DNA of 64,000 nucleotides, taken from positions 1 to 64,000 of the forward strand of contig QCMJ01000003.1 of NCBI GenBank assembly GCA_003213855.1, written 5' to 3'. The position numbers were made by a program, and so were the translations under genes. The notes beneath the pieces are model-generated. The model did not search any database, had not been told where the DNA came from, and saw nothing but the letters and a program-made list of their open reading frames with translations. Below, in pieces: positions 57,837-64,000 of the stretch. How positions within the stretch are numbered: the stretch's first letter is position 1; each line of letters begins with the position of its first letter. This DNA is from Prochlorococcus sp. AG-418-O03. GTDB lineage: Bacteria > Cyanobacteriota > Cyanobacteriia > PCC-6307 > Cyanobiaceae.

Positions 57837-58565
57837 ATGAGCAAAAGTGAATCTGAAATATTAGAAGTTTTAAATGGATTAGGTTCAAAAAAATTAGATC
57901 TTGATATTCTATTTTCCTACTATTCATTGAAATTATCTTTTGAGATTCGTAAAGTTATTGCGGAAAAGATAGGTATGCAAGAAAGGAAAGGATATTTTTT
58001 ACTTGAAAAGATGATAAAAAAATTTGGTCTTAAAGTTGAATTAATTGAGGCCCTTAAATTAACAAATGAAAAAAATGCAAAAGATCTTTTACTAAAAAAT
58101 CTTTATCAAAATAATAAGTTAAATATTCATATAATTAATGCTTTAGAGCCCTGGGGAGGAGAAATTAAACTTCAATTAATTAGAGAAATATTCGATATTT
58201 GCGAAACAGATTTTTGGATTGCAGGTCTTAATATTCTTCATTTCAAAGCTCATCAATTAACTGATGAAAAATTATTCTCTTTTATTGATCAAATAAAAAT
58301 TTACGATAATTTCAAAATCAACTACAAGATAATCTCAATCTTAAAAAGAAGAGAAAGCGAAATAGTTTGTAAATTACTCTATAAATATTCTCTAAATAAA
58401 GAATTAGAAATCGCTAAATATGCAATTTTTTCTTTAGGGAGTATTTGGAATGATAATAGTTTTGAACAATTATCAAAATTAGAAAATGAAATAAAAGATC
58501 CTTCTCTACTTAAATGCATAAAAAATCAAAAATTGATCTCAAATCAATTTCTAATAAATAAATAA
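57837..58565 (+). CDS. HEAT-repeat-like protein downstream of nirA (possible NirX)
   Basis: 242 aa, alpha-helical repeat pattern; 10 bp after nirA. Confidence 0.55.
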   Translation: MSKSESEILEVLNGLGSKKLDLDILFSYYSLKLSFEIRKVIAEKIGMQERKGYFLLEKMIKKFGLKVELIEALKLTNEKNAKDLLLKNLYQNNKLNIHIINALEPWGGEIKLQLIREIFDICETDFWIAGLNILHFKAHQLTDEKLFSFIDQIKIYDNFKINYKIISILKRRESEIVCKLLYKYSLNKELEIAKYAIFSLGSIWNDNSFEQLSKLENEIKDPSLLKCIKNQKLISNQFLINK

Positions 58566-58574
58566 ACTAGAAAA

Positions 58575-59069
58575 TTATTTTTTTAACTTATCAATGAGAT
58601 TTATTAAATTACAAGGTTTTGTATTTTCATTAAGTTGATAAGAAATTATATCTTGCCAACCTGTCATCACAGCATCCTTAGATCCAGGTAAAACGAATAA
58701 AAACTTACCATTTGCAGATCCTGCAATACACCTACTTTGTAAAGTACTAGTTCCTATCTTTTTAAATGATAAAAATCTAAAAGTTTCCCCAAAACCATCA
58801 ATCTCTTTATCTAATAAAGGTCTAATAGCTTCAGGAGTAACGTCCCTAGCTGTAATTCCTGTACCACCTGTTGTGATAATCACATCAATATTTGGCTCTG
58901 AGATCCAATCGCTTATATATTTTCTAATTAAATAAATATCATCTTTGCAAATTATCTTATCAAGGATATTGTGTCCTGATTTCTCAGCCTCTTGAAGTAG
59001 ATAATTTCCACTCTCATCATTTTTTGTGTTACGAGTATCAGAAACAGTAAGCAAAGCTATAGAAACCAC
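58575..59069 (-). CDS. moaB: MoaB/MogA-family molybdopterin biosynthesis protein
   Basis: IDVIITTGGTGITARDVTPEAI, LPGSKDAVMTGWQDII. Confidence 0.92.
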   Translation of the reverse strand: MVSIALLTVSDTRNTKNDESGNYLLQEAEKSGHNILDKIICKDDIYLIRKYISDWISEPNIDVIITTGGTGITARDVTPEAIRPLLDKEIDGFGETFRFLSFKKIGTSTLQSRCIAGSANGKFLFVLPGSKDAVMTGWQDIISYQLNENTKPCNLINLIDKLKK

Positions 59070-59104
59070 TTAAAATTAAACCATTAGTTACTAGATCACT
59101 ATAG

Positions 59105-59356
59105 ATGGAAAGTGAAAAATCTAACAAAATTAAGGTGGTTTTATTATCTAGTATCGCTGAAGATCTAGGATGGAATGAAAAATTTCTTACAATTGAAGGC
59201 TCTCAAATGAAGGTTTTTTCTGTATGGAAGTTAATTAATTCTAAATTACCTCAAGATAATATTATCGTTTCTATTAATCAAGAAATTACAGATATGGATG
59301 CGAAGATTAATCCAAATGATGAGGTGGCATTCATGCCAATGTTTACCGGTGGATAA
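59105..59356 (+). CDS. moaD: molybdopterin synthase small subunit MoaD
   Basis: Ubiquitin-like, NDEVAFMPMFTGG with C-terminal GG. Confidence 0.9.
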   Translation: MESEKSNKIKVVLLSSIAEDLGWNEKFLTIEGSQMKVFSVWKLINSKLPQDNIIVSINQEITDMDAKINPNDEVAFMPMFTGG

Positions 59357-59801
59357 TTTAAGAATACAATTTAAAATCCTAGAAAAAACTTTTAATCCTT
59401 ATAAAGAATTCGAACTTTGGGAGAAGGTCAATAAAAATTCAGCAAACTCACTTTTTATTGGAAGAGTAAGGCCTTTTGATCAATTTGGAAATGATTTAAA
59501 GAAACTAGAAATTGTTCATTATAAAGGAATGACCGAAAATTATATTAAAAGATATTTAATGAAAATTGCTGAAAAACAGGATGATTTATGTATTTTTCTC
59601 TTACACAGGATAGGTTTCATTTACCCTAACGAACCTATTATTTTAATAGCAGTAAGTGCAAATCATAGAGGCATTGCAAATAAATATCTCCAAGAAATAC
59701 TTGAATTAACAAAATACAAAGTTCCTTTTTGGAAAAAAGAATGGACTTTCAAAGGATCCTCATGGGTAAAAAAGAATACTGAATTAGGCTTCAAATTATA
59801 A
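59349..59801 (+). CDS. moaE: molybdopterin synthase large subunit MoaE
   Basis: GTG start overlapping the moaD stop (GGTGGATAA); FIGRVRPFDQFGNDLKKLEIVHYKGM, HRIGFIYPNEPIILIAVSANHR; better start than 59298. Confidence 0.88.
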   Translation: MDNLRIQFKILEKTFNPYKEFELWEKVNKNSANSLFIGRVRPFDQFGNDLKKLEIVHYKGMTENYIKRYLMKIAEKQDDLCIFLLHRIGFIYPNEPIILIAVSANHRGIANKYLQEILELTKYKVPFWKKEWTFKGSSWVKKNTELGFKL

Positions 59802-61058
59802 AAAATTATTTTTTAAAAGTTGTGCCCATAATAAATTTCCCTTTTGACAAAAATCGATTTCAGAAGGTATTTCTATTAATAAATCTGAATTAGATATTGA
59901 ACTAATCTTTGATGAGGATTGTTCTTCAGAAATATCTGCAATCAATTCACCTTCTTTATTAACAATAAGTTTTCCTCTAAGCAATTCAGGTCTCCCTTTT
60001 CTTCTTTTCAAATCAGAATTCAGCTTAACCTTAATCCTAAGAGGGAATTCAATATTAGTAATTCCTTCAAGTTTCTGAAGCGCGGGCCACACAAGTTGGA
60101 TGAAAGTAATCGCTGCTGAAACGGGATTCCCTGGTAATCCAAAATAAGGAATTTTTTTATTTATCAATCCAAAAGCAAAGGGTTTTCCTGGCTTTAAAAA
60201 TAGTTTCCAAAATTTAATTTCTCCTATCTCGTTAATAATATCTTTTAAAAAATCTTTTTTACCAACTGATACCCCACCAACTGAAATAACCACATCATTA
60301 AATTCAGAAATATTTCTAAGAGAATTTTTAATATTTTGATAATTATCTTTTTCTATATGAATTTCATTAATTTCAAATCCAAGATTTTTTGCAATTGATT
60401 TTATCAAAATACTATTACTTTCCCATATTTCTCCTTTCTTTCTTGCAGTTCCTGATTTAATAAGTTCATCTCCAGTAATTAGTAAACCTAATTTAGAAAT
60501 TTTGCTAACTTTTATAGTTTTTATCCCACAACTTGCTAATTTGCTTAAAATCCCAGGTGTAATCTTTACCCCTTTCTTGATTAATATTTCACCTTTAAAT
60601 ACTTGATCATTTTTTTCTCTAATCCAAGAGTTATTAGATGATTTTTCTTTTTTAAGAATATACTCATTTCCGTTTAAAAGTTCTAAAGAAACTTGTTCTT
60701 GAGGTATCACATAAAAACAATTATCAGGCACAAATGAACCTGTACTAATCGTTACAGCTTCACCTTTTTTAAGAAGGTAATTAAATGGCTTTCCGGGAAA
60801 AGACTCTCCGACAATTTTCCATTTATTCCCTTTAGTTGATTCTCCTAGCGCATATCCATCCATAACTGATGATCTATAACCTGGTATATCTTCCTCAGAT
60901 AAGATTTCCTCCATAGATACTTTTCCAAGTGCTTCGTCTAAATTGATCTCTTCCTTATGTAAAATTTCATTATTCACTATTAAAGTATCTATCTCTTCCA
61001 AGATTTTTTTAATAGCGTCATTTAAATAAAGACCCTGATTATTTATATCAATTCCCAT
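59796..61058 (-). CDS. moeA: molybdopterin molybdenumtransferase MoeA
   Basis: PGYRSSVMDGYAL, SVGGVSVGKKDFLKD, KPGKPFAFG...FGLPGNPVSA. Confidence 0.95.
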   Translation of the reverse strand: MGIDINNQGLYLNDAIKKILEEIDTLIVNNEILHKEEINLDEALGKVSMEEILSEEDIPGYRSSVMDGYALGESTKGNKWKIVGESFPGKPFNYLLKKGEAVTISTGSFVPDNCFYVIPQEQVSLELLNGNEYILKKEKSSNNSWIREKNDQVFKGEILIKKGVKITPGILSKLASCGIKTIKVSKISKLGLLITGDELIKSGTARKKGEIWESNSILIKSIAKNLGFEINEIHIEKDNYQNIKNSLRNISEFNDVVISVGGVSVGKKDFLKDIINEIGEIKFWKLFLKPGKPFAFGLINKKIPYFGLPGNPVSAAITFIQLVWPALQKLEGITNIEFPLRIKVKLNSDLKRRKGRPELLRGKLIVNKEGELIADISEEQSSSKISSISNSDLLIEIPSEIDFCQKGNLLWAQLLKNNFL

Positions 61059-61070
61059 TATTGTGATTAC

Positions 61071-61556
61071 TTAACTTCTTTTTAATATTCCATTCTTACC
61101 ACCTTTTTTTTCTAAAAGGCGAATATTATCAATAGTCATAAAAGGATCTAAAGCTTTAAGCATGTCATATAGAGTGAGAAGACCAATTGAAACTGACGTA
61201 AGAGCCTCCATCTCAACACCTGTTTTAGAATGAGATTTGCAAAAAGCAATAATTTTAATTGCTTTCATTGATTCACAAATTTCAAAATCAATTGTGATTT
61301 TATTCAATGATAAATTATGACAGAGAGGAATAAGTTCTGAGGTTTTTTTTGCACCATTTATTGCGGAAAATCTAGCCGCTGCAAAAATATCACCTTTTTT
61401 AATTTTTTCATTTTTTATTTTTTCTAATATTTCTTTGTTTAAATTAATGTACCCTTCTGCTAAAGCCTCTCTTTTGGTTACTTCTTTATCAGAAATATCA
61501 ACTATGTTCATTTCTCCCCTTTCATTAATATGAGTTAAAGATTTATCCATTTCCAT
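61071..61556 (-). CDS. moaC: cyclic pyranopterin monophosphate synthase MoaC
   Basis: AARFSAINGAKKTSELIPLCHNLSL, TGVEMEALTSVSIGLLTLYDMLKA. Confidence 0.95.
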   Translation of the reverse strand: MEMDKSLTHINERGEMNIVDISDKEVTKREALAEGYINLNKEILEKIKNEKIKKGDIFAAARFSAINGAKKTSELIPLCHNLSLNKITIDFEICESMKAIKIIAFCKSHSKTGVEMEALTSVSIGLLTLYDMLKALDPFMTIDNIRLLEKKGGKNGILKRS

Positions 61557-61617
61557 TTAGCAATTTATTCAATAATACAAAAAATAAAATTTTTAATAAA
61601 GCTAATATCAATTTTTT

Positions 61618-62118
61618 ATGCTTAGCATTAATTTATTAATAAATATCAATTTAATTTTGGTTAACAGTCAATCAAATCATTATTTTAATTTCGAGGATGA
61701 TTTTATTAAAGACTTAAGATGCATTCCTTTGTGTGTAAGAAGGAAACTTGATTTAATTGGAATAAAATTAAAACTTACTCATTGGCAAGATTTTAATTTA
61801 ATTGAAAAAAATAAGATAGTAGATTGGCCAGATTCAAAAAAAGATCTCATTGATTTAAAAATTTTTTTAAAAGAAATTACATCCAATTCAAAATCTGGAG
61901 AAGCAAAAGAAATAGAAATTTCAATTAATCAACCTTGGCAAAATAAAAATAAAGTTCCTGACCAAGTTCTAAAATCGGCACTTGCAAGGGGAATTAATAT
62001 TTCAGTAGAAAAATGGAGAAATTTAAACGAATTAGATAGATTTGCTTTTTGCAAATTAGTTAGGCCCAGTCATGAACACAACAATTTAGATAGAGCATTT
62101 GATGAGATTCTGAAATAA
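61618..62118 (+). CDS. narM: nitrate reductase-associated protein NarM
   Basis: FNFEDDFIKDLRCIPLCVRRKLDLIGIKLKLTHW; adjacent to narB. Confidence 0.85.
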   Translation: MLSINLLININLILVNSQSNHYFNFEDDFIKDLRCIPLCVRRKLDLIGIKLKLTHWQDFNLIEKNKIVDWPDSKKDLIDLKIFLKEITSNSKSGEAKEIEISINQPWQNKNKVPDQVLKSALARGINISVEKWRNLNELDRFAFCKLVRPSHEHNNLDRAFDEILK

Positions 62119-62127
62119 AATTATTGC

Positions 62128-64000
62128 CTAGTTTGGAACAATTATTACTGAGCATGCTTTTAATTCCGGTTGTTTTGATATCGGGCATGACTTTTCATGC
62201 ATCAAAGAGTTTACTTCACACATATTTTTTTGACTAAAACCCCAATGCATTGGTAAAAAAACTGTACCTGCTTTAATTTTGTCAGTAATCTGAACTTTTG
62301 CTTGAACTTCCCCTCTTTTGGATTTAATTTTTACTATTTCATCATTTTTGATTTTTAAAGATAAAGCATCTTTAGAATTAATTTCCAATAACGGTTCTGG
62401 ATTCTTTTTTGTAAGTTTTTGAACTTTAGAAGTTCTTGTCATTGTATGCCATTGACTTAGATATCTTCCAATTGTCAAAATTAGTGGGTACTCATCTGAA
62501 GGGGGTTCAGCCAACCCTATAGGATCATCAATACAAAAATTTGCTTTGCCAGTCTCAGTTGGGAAATAACCATCTTCATATAATCTTTTTGAAGATGTAC
62601 TAGGTACGCTGCCTTTGGGATAAGGCCATTGTTGAGGACCATGATTTTTTAATAATTGATATGATAATCCGCTCATATCGCATAATCTTTTTGTAGTCGT
62701 TTTTAAAAATTCATCATAAACTTCCGATGAAGATTCATATTCAAATTGTTTGAAATAGCCTATCTTCTGTCCTACTTCAGCAAATATTTGCCAATCTGGT
62801 TTTGAATTTTTATTCGATTCTCTGAAAGATGGGCAAAGGGTTACTCTTCTTTCTGAATTTGTCATAACACCATCTTTTTCGCTCCATTGAGCCGCGGGCA
62901 ATACTAGATGAGCATATTTAATTGATTCACTTTGTTCATAAGATTCGTTGAGGATAATTAAAGGACATTTTGAAAGTGATTTTTTTACAAAGTTTAAATT
63001 AGGCATGCTAACCAAAGGGTTTGTAGCTGCAATCCACCAAATTTTCACAGATCCTTTTTTTATAGCTTCTATTTGTTCAAATGCAGATAGACCCTGTTTT
63101 GCAGATATCTTTCCCTCAGGGAACCCCCATATTTTTTCAATTTCATTCCTATCTATTTTATTTTTTACAAACCTATATCCTGGAAGAAGGTGCGATAGTC
63201 CACCAGCTTCTCTCCCCCCCATAGCGTTTGGTTGGCCAGTCAAAGAAAAAGGACCAGAACCTTCTTTGCCTATTTGGCCTGTCATTAGATGAAGATTTAT
63301 TAGCCCATTTACTGCTGCTGTACCCTCCTGCCTTTGATTCAAACCCATAGACCAGAGACTTAAAACATTTTTGCTTTCTCCCCATAATTTTGCAATATCA
63401 ATAATTGTTTTCTCGGATATATTGCAAATTTCACTTATTTTTATTAAATCCCATTTTTGTATATGTTTTACAAAATCAAAATAGCTTTCGGTGGACTTAT
63501 CAATGAAATTTTGATCAGTTAATTGATTCTTATAAAGATAATTCGCAATCCCAATGAATAAAAAAAGATCTGTTCCAGAAGAAATTTGTAAGTAAAAATC
63601 TGCTATGGATGAAGTTTCTGTTTCTCTTGGATCGATTACTATTACTTTTAAATTATCATTTACGTTTCTTTTACGTTTTTTAATTCGATCAAAGAGAACG
63701 GGATGACATTCTGCAGTATTTGTCCCTATTAATAAAATTAAGGAGCAATGATCAATATCTTCATAACAACAAGGAGGGCCATCAGAGCCAAAACTTCTGT
63801 TATATCCAGCTACTGCTGAGCTCATGCATAGTCTTGAATTAGCATCAAAATTATTTGTGCCTATTGCTCCCTTGAGAAGCTTTTGGGCTACATAATAATC
63901 TTCAGTATGAAATTGACCTGAGCCATACATAGCTATTGAATCAGGTCCATAATTCTTTATAGAACTCAAAATATTCTCTTTCAGAATTTCGTATGATTCG
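62128..64000 (-). CDS. narB: assimilatory nitrate reductase NarB, N-terminus cut by the window edge
   Basis: MAMYGSGQFHTEDYYVAQKL-type molybdopterin oxidoreductase; LSLWSMGLNQRQEGTAAVNGLINLHLMTGQIGKEGSGPFSLTGQPNAMGGRE; frame stays open to the window end. Confidence 0.93.
   Translation of the reverse strand, partial: ESYEILKENILSSIKNYGPDSIAMYGSGQFHTEDYYVAQKLLKGAIGTNNFDANSRLCMSSAVAGYNRSFGSDGPPCCYEDIDHCSLILLIGTNTAECHPVLFDRIKKRKRNVNDNLKVIVIDPRETETSSIADFYLQISSGTDLFLFIGIANYLYKNQLTDQNFIDKSTESYFDFVKHIQKWDLIKISEICNISEKTIIDIAKLWGESKNVLSLWSMGLNQRQEGTAAVNGLINLHLMTGQIGKEGSGPFSLTGQPNAMGGREAGGLSHLLPGYRFVKNKIDRNEIEKIWGFPEGKISAKQGLSAFEQIEAIKKGSVKIWWIAATNPLVSMPNLNFVKKSLSKCPLIILNESYEQSESIKYAHLVLPAAQWSEKDGVMTNSERRVTLCPSFRESNKNSKPDWQIFAEVGQKIGYFKQFEYESSSEVYDEFLKTTTKRLCDMSGLSYQLLKNHGPQQWPYPKGSVPSTSSKRLYEDGYFPTETGKANFCIDDPIGLAEPPSDEYPLILTIGRYLSQWHTMTRTSKVQKLTKKNPEPLLEINSKDALSLKIKNDEIVKIKSKRGEVQAKVQITDKIKAGTVFLPMHWGFSQKNMCEVNSLMHEKSCPISKQPELKACSVIIVPN

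Noticed and set aside
62128-64000. narB as an N-terminally truncated pseudogene
   Set aside because: The reading frame remains open to the window edge; truncation is due to the window boundary.

Overview
The window is AT-rich and reads as Prochlorococcus/marine picocyanobacterial DNA (assignment from protein content, not searched). Left to right: a pstCAB phosphate transporter operon (about 1.0-3.7 kb); an intact tRNA-Pro(TGG) at 5743-5816; an 18-kb island (5.8-23.9 kb) in which eight further 3' fragments of that tRNA (anticodon arm to 3' end) recur every 1.3-3.8 kb on the same strand, cutting the DNA into eight cargo cassettes; an accessory stretch of very small genes (24-31 kb); a two-partner-secretion locus (2483-aa TpsA adhesin, DUF6447-like protein, TpsB); more small hypothetical genes; a sodium-dependent transporter, SelO and a cupin protein; and a nitrate-assimilation/molybdopterin cluster (nirA, moaB, moaD, moaE, moeA, moaC, narM, narB). 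The most interesting signal is in the island. Most cassettes carry, just inside both ends, a cassette-specific pair of short direct repeats with 10-12 bp periodicity (for example GTGGTCAAATA x2 at both ends of cassette 3, GGGTAGCTnnnn x2 at both ends of cassette 4). The geometry relative to the tRNA fragment is fairly regular. This looks like integrase arm-type sites, so the cassettes are probably integrase-less integrative elements stacked on one tRNA and mobilised in trans by recombinases with different arm specificities. It is related in concept to the tycheposons described for Prochlorococcus. No integrase is present in the window. The cargo is mainly cell-surface/secreted proteins, an orphan SdhA-like flavoprotein, and a cluster of tiny membrane proteins including a PsbY/PsbF-like fusion lacking the expected heme-ligand histidine. 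All family calls come from reading translations; no searches were run.
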